This document shows, piece after piece, positions 45,379 through 54,284 of a stretch of 64,000 bases of DNA (positions within the stretch are counted from its first letter, which is position 1; every line of letters starts with the position of its first letter). The notes beneath the pieces are model-generated. The model had not been told where the DNA came from. It searched no databases and was given only the letters and a program-made list of their open reading frames with translations. The position numbers and the translations under genes are program-made. The stretch is from Pantoea sp. 18069 (GTDB lineage Bacteria; Pseudomonadota; Gammaproteobacteria; Burkholderiales; Burkholderiaceae_C), in assembly GCF_902706035.1 (NCBI RefSeq), contig NZ_CACSJA010000002.1:124001-188000 (forward strand). The letters are read 5' to 3'.

Positions 45379-45813
45379 TCAACCGCCTTCGCCGAAATAC
45401 AGCTGGCCGGCGTCGCGCGCCTGCTGAACGCCAGCGATCACTTCGTCACGCGTCAGTGCCTGGCCTTGCGCGGCCTGGGGATAGAGGTCGGGACGCAGAT
45501 CGCTCATGCGCGCGCCCGTGACCGGCTCGAACAACTCGCCATTGGCGCGGGCCTGCGCGAATTCGGCGAGCACCTGGGCACGTGTCTTGCCGGCTGCTTG
45601 CTGCTGCGCGGGGTATTGCTGCGGGTAGAGTGCGTTGCGTGGCAGGCCGATTTCGCCTTCGATGATGTTGCCCGTGCGCCGGGCATCGGCCAGGTCGGCA
45701 AGGACTTGTGCGCGGCTCAGGCCGGCGGCGGGTTCGGCGGCCAGGGCCTGGCCTGCGACCACGGCCGTGAGGGACAGAATCAGAATCGAAGCGCTGTGAC
45801 GGATGGAGTTCAT
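45379..45813 (-). CDS. DUF4148 domain-containing periplasmic protein
   Basis: Secreted protein of 144 residues with a signal peptide (ILILSLTAVVAGQALAAE). The mature part holds three copies of a short motif, LSRAQVLADLADARRTG, KTRAQVLAEFAQARANG and LTRDEVIAGVQQARDAG, characteristic of DUF4148 proteins, which are abundant in Burkholderiales. Function unknown. It is divergent from a CusRS/CopRS-like two-component system across 184 bp; in related genomes such proteins are often found beside metal-responsive regulators, so it may be a target of that system. Confidence 0.88.
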   Translation of the reverse strand: MNSIRHSASILILSLTAVVAGQALAAEPAAGLSRAQVLADLADARRTGNIIEGEIGLPRNALYPQQYPAQQQAAGKTRAQVLAEFAQARANGELFEPVTGARMSDLRPDLYPQAAQGQALTRDEVIAGVQQARDAGQLYFGEGG

Positions 45814-45917
45814 GGGAACCTTTCAAACGGTGTTCAAGGAAGGCAGCGGTCCGACGGGCCGGCACCTAAGCGGATGAAGACAATTCTGTGACAGGAGCGC
45901 TGACGCGAAGATTGCGC

Positions 45918-45941
45918 AGACATTACGTTTTTGTCATGTCT
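45918..45941. promoter_or_regulatory. Candidate response-regulator site between DUF4148 gene and the two-component system
   Basis: AGACAT and ATGTCT are inverted around a 12-base spacer that contains TTTTTGTC, resembling the TTGTCAT half-sites of CusR/CopR-type regulators. It is 57 bp before the response regulator ATG and 105 bp before the DUF4148 start. Confidence 0.4.
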
Positions 45942-45997
45942 GAAATCGCATTACCCACTACCATTACTGCCTTCCACCGGAACGGGAAAAGCACCCC

Positions 45998-46672
45998 ATG
46001 CGCATATTGATCATTGAAGATGAAGTCAAGTCCGCGGATTATCTTCAAAAGGGTTTGACGGAATCCGGCTACCAGGTCGAAGTCGCATATAACGGCGTCG
46101 ATGGCCTGCATTTATCGCGCAACTCCGATTTTGATCTGCTGATTCTCGACGTCATGCTGCCCGGAATGGACGGCTGGAGTTTCATTCGCAAGTTTCGTGA
46201 AACCCACCAGACGCCGGTTTTGTTCCTGACCGCGCGCGACGCGATCGAAGACCGCGTCAAGGGGCTGGAACTCGGCGCCGACGATTACCTGGTCAAACCG
46301 TTCTCGTATGCCGAACTGCTGGCCCGCGTGCGCACGCTGCTGCGCCGCACGCCGCTGCGCGAGCCCGACCTGTTCCGTCTCGCAGATCTCGAGATGGACC
46401 TGCTGCGCCGGCGCGTCACGCGCCAGGGCCAGCGCATAGAGCTGACCAACAAGGAATTCGCGCTGCTGCAGTTGCTGCTGCAGCACCAGGGCGAAGTGAT
46501 GTCGCGCACGCGCATTGCCTCCCAGGTCTGGGACATGAACTTCGACAGCGACACCAATGTCGTGGACGTCGCGATACGCCGGCTGCGCGCCAAGATCGAC
46601 GACGGCTACGACACCAAGCTCATTCAGACCGTGCGCGGCATGGGTTACCGCATCGAGGCAGAAACGGAATGA
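45998..46672 (+). CDS. OmpR/PhoB-type response regulator, heavy-metal (CusR/IrlR-like)
   Basis: Response regulator of 224 residues. The receiver domain has acidic pocket ED and phosphorylated D51 ([14 protein letters not shown]), then T79-region FLTARD and the conserved K101-region [13 protein letters not shown]; the C-terminal winged helix recognises DNA ([27 protein letters not shown]). The subtype matches copper/heavy-metal regulators. It overlaps the kinase gene by four bases. No metal efflux genes are adjacent; the divergent DUF4148 gene is the nearest candidate target. Confidence 0.93.
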   Translation: MRILIIEDEVKSADYLQKGLTESGYQVEVAYNGVDGLHLSRNSDFDLLILDVMLPGMDGWSFIRKFRETHQTPVLFLTARDAIEDRVKGLELGADDYLVKPFSYAELLARVRTLLRRTPLREPDLFRLADLEMDLLRRRVTRQGQRIELTNKEFALLQLLLQHQGEVMSRTRIASQVWDMNFDSDTNVVDVAIRRLRAKIDDGYDTKLIQTVRGMGYRIEAETE

Positions 46673-48057
46673 AGAGATTCGAGCAGATCAGCCTGCGCCT
46701 GCGGCTGGCCTTGATGTTCGCGGCCGTGAGCGCTATCTTGTTTGGCGCCATGGGCATATATGTCTACAGCACGCTCAAGAATGAACTCGAGCAGCGTGAC
46801 GACCAAGCCTTGATCGCCCGCGTCGAACGCATGCGCATACTTTCGGGCGACCCCGAGTATGTGGAAACCTTGCGGCAACACCTCCACCTTTATGCCCACA
46901 CGCTGGGCAGCAAGGAAAACATTCTCTGGATCACCAACGACAGCGGCGAGCTGGTGGCGGAAATCAATCCCGCCGGCATGCAGCGCCCGGCCCTGCCCGC
47001 CGCCGGCGACCCGGTGCTGTTCGACAACCCCGGCGCCGAGCCCGCACGGCTGGCCTGGGCGCATGTCGAATACCCACCCGGCAGCCTCAACGTGATCACC
47101 GGCACGCTGCTGACCTCGCGCATCCAGATGCTCGCGGCCTACCGCGCCAACCTCGGTCTTGCCTGGTTGGCGGGCGTGCTGCTGGCCTTTGCGCTGGGCT
47201 GGGAAGTGGTGCGCCGCGGCCTGCTGCCGCTGCGCCGCCTGAGCCTGCAGGCCGCGGCCATCCACCCGCAGCAGCTGGGCCTGCAGCTCGATGCCCAACG
47301 GCAGCCGCAGGAGCTGCAAGGCCTGACGAGCGCGCTCAACCTCATGCTCGAACGCCTGGAAGAAGGCTATTCACGGCTGTCGCGCTTTTCCGAGGACCTC
47401 GCGCATGAAATGCGCACACCGCTCAACAACCTCATGGGACAGAACCAGCAGGCGCTCAACCACCCGCGCAGCGTCGAGGACTATGAGAACCTGCTGGTCT
47501 CCAAGCAGGAGGAATACGAGCGCCTGGCGCGCATGATAGACAACATGCTGTTTCTCGCGCGCGCGGAAAAGCCCGAAGCCATGCTGCAATTGCGGCCCCT
47601 GGACCTGTCGGAGCTCGCCGGCCGGGTCTGCGACTATTTCGAAGGCATGGCCGAAGAGCGCCGGATGCAGATGCGCAACCTGGCCCAGGGCCATCTGGTC
47701 GCTGACCTCTCCCTGGTGGCGCGCGCGCTGGCCAACCTGGTGTCCAATGCCTTGCGCTACGGCGCGGCCGACAGCGTGATCACGCTGCGCACCCGGGCGC
47801 ATGCCCTGGGGCTGGACATCGAAGTCGTCAACCAGGGCGAGCCCATAGCCGCCGAGCACCTGGGCCGGCTGTTCGATCGCTTCTACCGCTGCGACCCGGC
47901 GCGCGCGCAGCCCGGCGACTCGGGCGGGCTGGGGCTTGCGATCGTGCAGTCCATCATGCAGATGCACAAAGGTCAGGTGCTGGTCGACAGCCAGCCCGAG
48001 GAAACGCGCTTCATCCTGCGTTTCGGGCCCGAATCGATAGCACAACGGGAATCCTAA
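46669..48057 (+). CDS. Heavy-metal-type sensor histidine kinase
   Basis: Membrane sensor kinase of 462 residues. Two transmembrane helices (about residues 13-33 and 158-178) flank a periplasmic sensor domain of about 125 residues, followed by HAMP, the H-box with H246 in [12 protein letters not shown], and ATPase boxes N (LVSNALRYG), F and G ([22 protein letters not shown]). The kinase matches the CusS/IrlS group. Its stop codon overlaps the end of the convergent nitroreductase gene by three bases. The signal is likely a periplasmic metal ion, but it cannot be named from the sequence. Confidence 0.93.
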   Translation: MKRFEQISLRLRLALMFAAVSAILFGAMGIYVYSTLKNELEQRDDQALIARVERMRILSGDPEYVETLRQHLHLYAHTLGSKENILWITNDSGELVAEINPAGMQRPALPAAGDPVLFDNPGAEPARLAWAHVEYPPGSLNVITGTLLTSRIQMLAAYRANLGLAWLAGVLLAFALGWEVVRRGLLPLRRLSLQAAAIHPQQLGLQLDAQRQPQELQGLTSALNLMLERLEEGYSRLSRFSEDLAHEMRTPLNNLMGQNQQALNHPRSVEDYENLLVSKQEEYERLARMIDNMLFLARAEKPEAMLQLRPLDLSELAGRVCDYFEGMAEERRMQMRNLAQGHLVADLSLVARALANLVSNALRYGAADSVITLRTRAHALGLDIEVVNQGEPIAAEHLGRLFDRFYRCDPARAQPGDSGGLGLAIVQSIMQMHKGQVLVDSQPEETRFILRFGPESIAQRES

Positions 48058-48761
48058 GCCAGCACCTGGAAATACTGGGCCAGCGGCTCGCGCTCGGTCT
48101 GCGTCTGGTTGTCAGGCGCCTGCGGGTCGGGCCAGCCCAGGGCCACGCCGCAGACCACGACTTCGCTGTCGGGCAGGCCCAGCTCGCGGCGCACGATTTC
48201 CGGGTAGGACGCGAGCGCGCCGATGGCGCAGGCCCCCAGGCCTTGCGCATGGGCCGCCATCAGCAGGCCGTGCAGGCACAGCCCCAAGTCCATGAAACCG
48301 CCGCTGCCGAAATCGCGGTCCAGCGTCACGAGCAGCGCCACGGGCGCGTCGAAGAAGCGGTAGTTGCGCTCGAACTGCTGCTGGCGCGCCGCGGCATCGC
48401 CGCGCGCAATGCCCAGGCTGCGATACAGCGCCTGCGCCGCGGCCACCTGGCGCTTGCGCAGTTGCATGGGCATGGGCTGGGGAAAGTAGTCGTACTCCTC
48501 GCGCGCGGGCTGCTGCGTGCGCACCGCCGCGCACAGCGCCGCGCTCACGCGCGCGCGCGCCGCGCCCTGCAGCGCCCAGAAGCGACCGGGCTGGAGGTTG
48601 GCGCCGCTGGGCGCCTGGCGTGCGGTCTCGAGCAGGCTTTCGAGCAAGGCCTGCGGCACGGGCTCGGGCAGGAAACCGCGCACCGAACGGCGGCTGCGCA
48701 CCAGCGCCACATAGTCTGCGGCCCCGGTGGATGTCAAGGAATCGGAAGAGGAAGAATGCAT
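48054..48761 (-). CDS. Nitroreductase family flavoprotein
   Basis: FMN-dependent oxidoreductase of 235 residues. The N-terminal VRSRRSVRGFLPEPVPQALLESLLETARQAPSGANLQPGRF block forms the FMN site, and LGACAIGALASYPEIVRRELGLP is the conserved C-terminal block of the nitroreductase family. The ATG at 48761 is used; the open frame continues upstream into the thiolase. It starts 16 bp after the thiolase stop, so it is probably the last gene of the bioMNY-ligase-thiolase operon. The substrate is unknown. Confidence 0.85.
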   Translation of the reverse strand: MHSSSSDSLTSTGAADYVALVRSRRSVRGFLPEPVPQALLESLLETARQAPSGANLQPGRFWALQGAARARVSAALCAAVRTQQPAREEYDYFPQPMPMQLRKRQVAAAQALYRSLGIARGDAAARQQQFERNYRFFDAPVALLVTLDRDFGSGGFMDLGLCLHGLLMAAHAQGLGACAIGALASYPEIVRRELGLPDSEVVVCGVALGWPDPQAPDNQTQTEREPLAQYFQVLA

Positions 48762-48777
48762 GCATGTGGCTGCGCGT

Positions 48778-49962
48778 TCAGGCGCGCAGGCTTTCAAAGA
48801 TCGCGGCCGCGCCCAGGCCGCCCGCGCCGGCGATGCAGGCCAGCCCGCGCTGAGGACCCGCATTTTGCCCTCGCGTCTGCGCCTGCAGTTGCGCGAGCAC
48901 GCGCACGGCCGCGATCGCGCCCGAAGCGCCTATAGGATGGCCGCGCGCCAGCCCGCCGCCCTGGGCGTTGATGCGCTCGGGCGCCAGCCCCAGTTCCGCA
49001 CGGAAGGCCAGGCCTTGCACCGCAAACGCGTCGTGCAGTTCCCAACGGTCGATGTCGTGCACGCCCAGCGCGAGCCGCTCCAACAATGCGCGCGCGGCGG
49101 TCGCGGCGCAGAGCATGGGTGTTTCGGGCGCACCGCCCACGCTCACGGCGCCGCGCCACAGCGCCGCGGGCCGCAGCCCCCACGCGCTGCAGGCTTCGGG
49201 CGTAGCCAGCAGCAGCAGCGCCGCGCCGTCGGCCTTGGGAGAAATCGCCACGGTGCTGACGGCGCAATCGGCCCCGCCCGGTGCCTGCGCCACGGCCGCG
49301 AAAGCGGCAACAGGCATGCGCGCCACGCGCTCGGCGCGCAGCGCGCGCGGATAAGCGTCATGGTCCAGGCCTTGCAGCGCGACGATTTCCGCGCCCAGCG
49401 CGGCGCGTGCCGCGACGGCCCGGCCATGGCTGGCGAGCGCATAGGCGTCCTGCGCCACGCGCTGGCATTGGATGCGCTGGGCATGGTCGGCCGCGGCCTG
49501 CAGCATGTCGGGGTCGCGCGCGGGCCAGGGCGCAAACGCCGGGCGCTCATACGCAATCGCGGGGTCTTGCGGCTGCAGCGGCCGGTGCTGACGTATCGGC
49601 GCGCGGCTCCAGGCTTCGGCGCCGCCGGCAATCACCATGCGCGCCTGGCCCGATGCCAGCAGGCCACAGGCCAGCGTGATCGCGTCCAGCCCCGCGCAGC
49701 ACTGCGTGTCCACGGTATAGGCGGCGGCGCTCTCGCGCAGGCCCGCGGCCAGCGCCAGCATGCGCGCCGGATTGCCGCCCGCGCCCAGCGCATTGCCCAG
49801 CACCACGGCGTCTACCGCCTCGGCCGGCAAGCCGGCCTGGGCCAGCAGCGCGCGCACCAGCGGCGCCGCGAGTTCATGGGGCTGCAGCCGCGACAGCGCG
49901 CCGCCCACCGGGGCGACGGGGCTGCGCGCCCAGGCAATGACGGGAATGGAAACCGGGTTCAT
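48778..49962 (-). CDS. Thiolase family protein (acetyl-CoA C-acyltransferase-like)
   Basis: Thiolase of 394 residues. The acyl-binding cysteine is in TVDTQCCAGLDAI (about residue 86), the first histidine in ELHDAFA and the second in GGGLARGHPIGASG; the C-terminal active-site region reads CIAGAGGLGAA, slightly changed from the usual CxGGGxG. It may make or break 3-oxoacyl-CoA. The ATG at 49962 overlaps the stop of the AMP ligase by four bases; an ATG six bases further out (49968) is also possible. It lies in an operon with biotin uptake genes, which raises the possibility of pimeloyl-precursor synthesis. Confidence 0.88.
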   Translation of the reverse strand: MNPVSIPVIAWARSPVAPVGGALSRLQPHELAAPLVRALLAQAGLPAEAVDAVVLGNALGAGGNPARMLALAAGLRESAAAYTVDTQCCAGLDAITLACGLLASGQARMVIAGGAEAWSRAPIRQHRPLQPQDPAIAYERPAFAPWPARDPDMLQAAADHAQRIQCQRVAQDAYALASHGRAVAARAALGAEIVALQGLDHDAYPRALRAERVARMPVAAFAAVAQAPGGADCAVSTVAISPKADGAALLLLATPEACSAWGLRPAALWRGAVSVGGAPETPMLCAATAARALLERLALGVHDIDRWELHDAFAVQGLAFRAELGLAPERINAQGGGLARGHPIGASGAIAAVRVLAQLQAQTRGQNAGPQRGLACIAGAGGLGAAAIFESLRA

Positions 49963-51473
49963 GACCATGGCTGCAGATACCGCGGCGCGGTGCCGGCTGC
50001 GGCATCGCCCTGCTCCTGGCACAGCAGCGCGCGCGCAATCGTCGCGTGGTCGGTCTTGCCGCTGGCCGTGAGCGGCCACGGGCCCTGCCACAGCCACCAG
50101 TGGCGCGGCGCCTTGAAGCTTTCCAGCGTCTCGCGGCACCATTGCGCCAGGGCGAGCGCGTCGGGCATGGGGCAGACATCGTCGACCGGCGACTGCAGCA
50201 CCGCGTGCACCGCATGGCCGCGCAGGCCGTCCGCCACGCCGTGCAGCGACACCTGGCCCAGTTGCGGATGGGCCTGCAGGCGCGCCTCGACCTCTTCGGG
50301 AAACAGGTTCTTGCCCTGGGTCACGATCATGCGGCTTTCACGCCCGCGCAGGTGCAGCCAGCCCTGGGCGTCGATATGGCCGATGTCGCGCACCGACAGC
50401 CAGTCGCCACGCCGCAGCGCGGCCGAGCCGTCGGAATGCCCCACATAGTCGATGAACAGCATGGGACTGCGCACCCAGATCAGACCCGGCTCGCCGCCGT
50501 TGTCGCCCGCCCCCTCGGCCAGCGGGTCGGCGCCTATGCGCAGCGCCACATTGCTGAACGGCCGGCCCACTGCCTGCGCGGGCGCCTGCGGATCGGCGTC
50601 CATCCAGGCGATATAGCTGGCTTCGGACGCGCCGTAGAACTCGATGATGCGCGCCTGGGGAAACAGCGCCTGCAGCGCGGGCGTGCGCTCGCGCATCCAG
50701 CGCGCGCCACTGATCAGCAGCAGCGCCACACCGGCTATCGGCGGCGCATGGCGGCGCTGCGCCCATTCGAGCATCAGCTGCAACTGGCTGGGAACAGCCA
50801 CCAGCAACGGAAACTCGCCGGACTGCAGGCGCGCGAGCGCGCGGCCCGCGGAAAAGCGCTCCTGGATCTCTGCGCCCGCGCCGCTCCACAGCCCCCAGAG
50901 CGCGGCGAACAGGAACAGCGAATGCGACAGGCGCCCGGGCGCGAAGACGCGCTGCGTCGCGGCGCCCCCGAGGTCCTGGGCCGAGACCCGAAAGCTCTCG
51001 GTCCATGAGCGATGGTCGCGGCGAAACCCCTTGGGCAGGCCGCTGCTGCCCGAAGTGAAACCGATATAGAACGGTGTCTGCGGCCCTGGTTCAGGCATAT
51101 CGGCCGGCGGCTGCTGCGCGAACTGCGCGGCGATGCGCGCCTGCACGCCCGCGGGCCATTCGGGGTCGGCGACGGCAGCGCAGCGCCCGCTCGCAACCAC
51201 CGCAAGAAACTCGACAATGCGCTCCAGGCCCGAGCCGCTCCCCTGGAGCAGCACCGTGGCCGGCGCCGAACGCGCGCGCAGCGCCGCAGCCTGCCGCTCG
51301 ACAAGCGCATGCAACTGCGCAAAGCCCAGTTGCTCGTGCCCATTGGACAGCGCCACGGCCTCGGGCTGCACCTGGCTCCAGTGCGCGAGCGGCCCGTGCA
51401 CCAGTTCGAACGGCGCGGGCAAGGACGCGCCCAGGTCAGGCACAGCCAGCGACAGCGCGCAGGAAATCTGCAT
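49959..51473 (-). CDS. AMP-binding acyl-CoA ligase in the biotin transport operon
   Basis: Adenylate-forming ligase of 504 residues. It shows IGFTSGSSGLPKGFRRDHRSW as the nucleotide loop, EFYGASEASYI, and RDIGHIDAQGWLHLRGRES, with the C-terminal lysine in LTASGKTDHATIA. It is clearly divergent from the two other ligases in the window. The start is MQISCALSLAV; the open frame extends into bioY. It begins 11 bp after bioY and overlaps the thiolase start. Probable role: activation of a carboxylic acid for the thiolase; pimelate or a precursor is a hypothesis based on context. Confidence 0.87.
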   Translation of the reverse strand: MQISCALSLAVPDLGASLPAPFELVHGPLAHWSQVQPEAVALSNGHEQLGFAQLHALVERQAAALRARSAPATVLLQGSGSGLERIVEFLAVVASGRCAAVADPEWPAGVQARIAAQFAQQPPADMPEPGPQTPFYIGFTSGSSGLPKGFRRDHRSWTESFRVSAQDLGGAATQRVFAPGRLSHSLFLFAALWGLWSGAGAEIQERFSAGRALARLQSGEFPLLVAVPSQLQLMLEWAQRRHAPPIAGVALLLISGARWMRERTPALQALFPQARIIEFYGASEASYIAWMDADPQAPAQAVGRPFSNVALRIGADPLAEGAGDNGGEPGLIWVRSPMLFIDYVGHSDGSAALRRGDWLSVRDIGHIDAQGWLHLRGRESRMIVTQGKNLFPEEVEARLQAHPQLGQVSLHGVADGLRGHAVHAVLQSPVDDVCPMPDALALAQWCRETLESFKAPRHWWLWQGPWPLTASGKTDHATIARALLCQEQGDAAAGTAPRYLQPWS

Positions 51474-51484
51474 CGACAACCCGC

Positions 51485-52069
51485 TCAGGCGTTGCGACCA
51501 CCAAAGCGCCAGTCGGGCAGCGCCTTGGCCACCGTGTGCACCACCAGCGCACACAGCACGCACTTGATCAGGTCGCCGGGCACGAACACCAGGTCACCCC
51601 AGAAAGCCTGGGCCAGCGAAAGCTTGGCGACCAGCACCAGGCCCGCGATGCCAAAGCTGTGCAGCACCAGCACGCCGCCGACCACGGACGCAATCAGCGC
51701 GCTCCAGGCCGCGCGCAGCGGCGTGGTCTTGGGCAGCATCGCCATCACCAGGCCGGTAGCAAATGCGGCCGCGGCAAAGCCGACCAGATAACCGGCAGTT
51801 GGCGACATGAACACGCCCAGGCCGCCGCGCCCGCCGGCGAGCAAAGGCAGGCCCGCGGCCACCGCGATCAGGAACAGCAGGACGGCCTGCAGCCCGCGCC
51901 AGGGCCCGAGCAGGCAGCCGGCCATCATCACGCCCAGCGTCTGCAGCGTGATCGGCACGCCGATAGGCAGGTCGATTTTCGGGATCAGGCCCATGACCGC
52001 GATCAACGCGGCAAACAGGCCCACCAGGGCCATGGATTCGGACTGGCGGCGGGAAATGGCGGTTTTCAT
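51485..52069 (-). CDS. bioY: Biotin transporter substrate-specific component BioY
   Basis: ECF-type S component of 194 residues with six hydrophobic segments. Motifs PIGVPITLQTLGVMMAGCLLGPWRG and SPTAGYLVGF are those of BioY, which binds biotin in the membrane. The ATG at 52069 is preferred to a GTG nine bases upstream. Located 45 bp after bioN and 11 bp before the AMP ligase, in a bioM-bioN-bioY order; the three should form a complete high-affinity biotin importer. Confidence 0.93.
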   Translation of the reverse strand: MKTAISRRQSESMALVGLFAALIAVMGLIPKIDLPIGVPITLQTLGVMMAGCLLGPWRGLQAVLLFLIAVAAGLPLLAGGRGGLGVFMSPTAGYLVGFAAAAFATGLVMAMLPKTTPLRAAWSALIASVVGGVLVLHSFGIAGLVLVAKLSLAQAFWGDLVFVPGDLIKCVLCALVVHTVAKALPDWRFGGRNA

Positions 52070-52114
52070 GGTTGGCACTCGGGTTGGGTCAATCGGAAAT
52101 CAGGAAACAGGAAA

Positions 52115-52708
52115 TCAGCCGCCGAGGCGGGCATAGAGGGCATCGGCCACACGCCGCGCGGCCTGCAGCATCTGCACGGTGAGCGGCGCGATCAGCCGCA
52201 GCCCCCCGGCCTGGCCGGTGCGCAGGCGGTAGGCATCGTCGAGTTTTTTCCATTGCACGAAAAAATGCTCGGTGAAACGCAGCATCAATCCCAGTTGCAG
52301 GGAAATACGCTCAGGCTGCAGGCCCAGGCGCGCGAGCGGCGCAAGCCAGCGGTCGAGCACTTCGAGCAGGTCCATGGGGCGCGTGGTCACGGTGAGCGCC
52401 ACGCCCAGCACGCAGGCGCTGGCCAGGCGCAGCGAGCTCACCGCGGCCAGCACCGGCCGGCCCATCCACAGATGGAACAGCGCAACCAGCAGCGCGCCCA
52501 GCAGCACCGAGAAAATCAGCCGGCGCGCGACGCGCGTGGCCTCGCCCAGGCTGAGCCACAGCAGCGCGGCGCCCGCCGCGCAGACGGCCAGCACCCAGGG
52601 CTTGTCGATCAGGAACAGCAGCGTGCCGGCCAGCGCCATGCAGGCCAGCTTGAAGCCGGCGCTGTAGCGGTGCAGCCAGGTGGGGAGATCGCTGTAGAGG
52701 CTGCCCAT
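52115..52708 (-). CDS. bioN: Biotin ECF transporter T component BioN
   Basis: Transmembrane coupling subunit of 197 residues. Several hydrophobic helices are followed by the cytoplasmic segment containing AYRLRTGQAGGLRLIAPL, where energy-coupling arginine motifs of EcfT proteins lie. The start at 52708 is four bases after bioM, and an open frame upstream over bioM is ignored. It links BioY to the ATPase BioM. Smaller than EcfT of group II transporters, in line with dedicated BioN proteins. Confidence 0.88.
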   Translation of the reverse strand: MGSLYSDLPTWLHRYSAGFKLACMALAGTLLFLIDKPWVLAVCAAGAALLWLSLGEATRVARRLIFSVLLGALLVALFHLWMGRPVLAAVSSLRLASACVLGVALTVTTRPMDLLEVLDRWLAPLARLGLQPERISLQLGLMLRFTEHFFVQWKKLDDAYRLRTGQAGGLRLIAPLTVQMLQAARRVADALYARLGG

Positions 52709-52712
52709 GGTG

Positions 52713-53456
52713 TCAGTGGCCGTGGGCCGCAGTGGCCGTGCCCAGCGCGCGCCGGGCCGCGACGGCGGCCTGCACCGCGGCTTCATAGGCCGCGCAGACC
52801 TCTTCGCCCGGGCCGTCGCCGCGCACGCGGCCCTGGTCCAGCCAGACCACGCGCGGGTAGTCGCGTACATGGGCCAGCACATGGGTGGAGACAATGACCT
52901 GCTGCGAGGCCGCGGCAATGTCGTCCGCAAGCTGGGCCTGGCCCGGCAGGTCCAGGCTTGCATAGGGTTCGTCGAGCAGCACGGTGCGCGGCGCCGCGAT
53001 CAGCAGCGCCAGCCAGCAGACCATCTGGCGCTGGCCCTGGCTCAGGCTGCTGATCGCGCGCTCGGCCCAGTGCGCCAGGCCGCGCTGGGCGAGGAATTCG
53101 CGCGCCTGCGCCTTGGCCTCGTGCCTGGAAGCGCTGCGCGACTGCAGGCCCAGCGCCAGCTCCTCCTCCACGGTAGGAAAAATGATCTGGTCGTCAGGAT
53201 TCTGGAACATCATGCCGACCCAGCGCGTGCGCTCGCGCCCGGCCGCATGCAGGTTCTGGCCGTCGAACAGCACTTCGCCCGCGGCCGGCGCCTCCAGCCC
53301 GCACAGCAGCCGGAACAGGCTGGTCTTGCCCGCGCCGTTGTCGCCGATCAGGCCTATGCGCGGCTGGTCCCAGACCAGGCTCAGGTTCTCTAGCACCTGG
53401 GTGCGGCCGCGCACCAGCCGAACATGCGCGAGTTCGATACGGGGCGGAGAAATCAT
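52713..53456 (-). CDS. bioM: Biotin ECF transporter ATPase BioM
   Basis: ABC ATPase of 247 residues. Walker A is GDNGAGKTS, the Q-loop reads MMFQNPDDQIIFPTVEEELALGL as in EcfA proteins, the signature is SLSQGQRQM and Walker B TVLLDEPYASLD, with switch histidine VSTHVLAH. The ATG giving MISPPRIELAHV is used; an in-frame ATG at 53495 is an alternative. First gene of the bioMNY-ligase-thiolase-nitroreductase operon. A 10-bp inverted repeat lies about 190 bp upstream. Confidence 0.92.
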   Translation of the reverse strand: MISPPRIELAHVRLVRGRTQVLENLSLVWDQPRIGLIGDNGAGKTSLFRLLCGLEAPAAGEVLFDGQNLHAAGRERTRWVGMMFQNPDDQIIFPTVEEELALGLQSRSASRHEAKAQAREFLAQRGLAHWAERAISSLSQGQRQMVCWLALLIAAPRTVLLDEPYASLDLPGQAQLADDIAAASQQVIVSTHVLAHVRDYPRVVWLDQGRVRGDGPGEEVCAAYEAAVQAAVAARRALGTATAAHGH

Positions 53457-53637
53457 GCCCGGACCGGAGGGGGTCGGAGCGCAGTAAGCAGGCATAAGGC
53501 AGTCGCGTGAAGAAAGTCCATGGTCCGGACCGGCGCATAAGCAGGCCCTTCAAAACCAAATTTCGCTCATCTTGCCACTAAAAACACGCGTTCTTTCAAC
53601 AACTTCTCGCAAATTTCAGGGCCATTTTAGCCACCGC

Positions 53638-53663
53638 ATGTTCCGTCAAAAAAGACGGAACAT
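53638..53663. promoter_or_regulatory. Perfect 10-bp inverted repeat upstream of bioM
   Basis: ATGTTCCGTC and GACGGAACAT flank six A residues. It sits in the 440-bp region between bioM and panD. Uses could be a repressor operator for the biotin operon or a hairpin; the arms do not match the known BirA operator. No gene is supported elsewhere in this gap. Confidence 0.45.
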
Positions 53664-53808
53664 AGCGGGCAGTTGCGGGCTGTTCGCTGCGTTTTCGCAC
53701 TTTGTACGCGATTGAACGTGCATCTGCACGCAAAACACGGTGCACGACGCGCCAAACACCCCGGAGATACGCGACGAAGGCCGGGCCACGGCGGGACCCG
53801 GTGAATCC

Positions 53809-53848
53809 GCAAAAACAAACGCCCCGGCAGCGCAAAGGCTGCCGGGGC
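53809..53848 (-). terminator. Rho-independent terminator downstream of panD
   Basis: Arms GCCCCGGCAGC (53821-53831) and GCTGCCGGGGC (53838-53848) with a six-base loop; on the minus strand the stem is followed by GTTTGTTTTTG. It lies 48 bp after the panD stop and closes panBCD. Confidence 0.85.
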
Positions 53849-53896
53849 GGAATGTGCGGGCCGGCACAGGCCGGCGCCAGGAGAGTCCGTCTGCGG

Positions 53897-54280
53897 TCAG
53901 AGCACGGTCAGCGCCGGTTCTGCGGACAGCAACTGGCTGATGCGGTTGTCGGGCCCCATGATGGCCACGCGCGGCACATGGGTCGCGAGCTCCTTGGCGT
54001 CGACATAGGCGTAGGCGATGATGATCACGATGTCGCCCTTTTGCACCAGGCGCGCGGCCGCGCCGTTGACGCAGATCACGCCGCTGGCGCGCTCGCCGGC
54101 GATCACATAGGTCTCGAAGCGCGCACCGTTGTTGTTGTTGACCACGTGCACCTTCTCGTTGGCGACGATGCCCACGGCGTCCATCAGGTCCTGGTCGATG
54201 GTGATCGAGCCGACGTAGTTGAGATCGGCCTGGGTGACCTGGGCACGGTGGATCTTGCTGTTCATCAGCATGCGGAACAT
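53897..54280 (-). CDS. panD: Aspartate 1-decarboxylase
   Basis: Pyruvoyl enzyme of 127 residues making beta-alanine from aspartate. The proenzyme self-cleaves at G24/S25 (NYVGSITID), and S25 becomes the pyruvoyl group; [13 protein letters not shown] and [18 protein letters not shown] are diagnostic. The ATG at 54280 gives the normal N-terminus [13 protein letters not shown]; the upstream frame over panC is rejected. It starts four bases after panC and is followed by a terminator. Final gene of panB-panC-panD. Confidence 0.96.
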   Translation of the reverse strand: MFRMLMNSKIHRAQVTQADLNYVGSITIDQDLMDAVGIVANEKVHVVNNNNGARFETYVIAGERASGVICVNGAAARLVQKGDIVIIIAYAYVDAKELATHVPRVAIMGPDNRISQLLSAEPALTVL

Positions 54281-54284
54281 GGGC

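Noticed and set aside
54120..54145. Short GTTGTT microsatellite in panD
   Set aside because: It encodes the normal asparagine run of aspartate decarboxylase and keeps the frame; no sign of phase variation.
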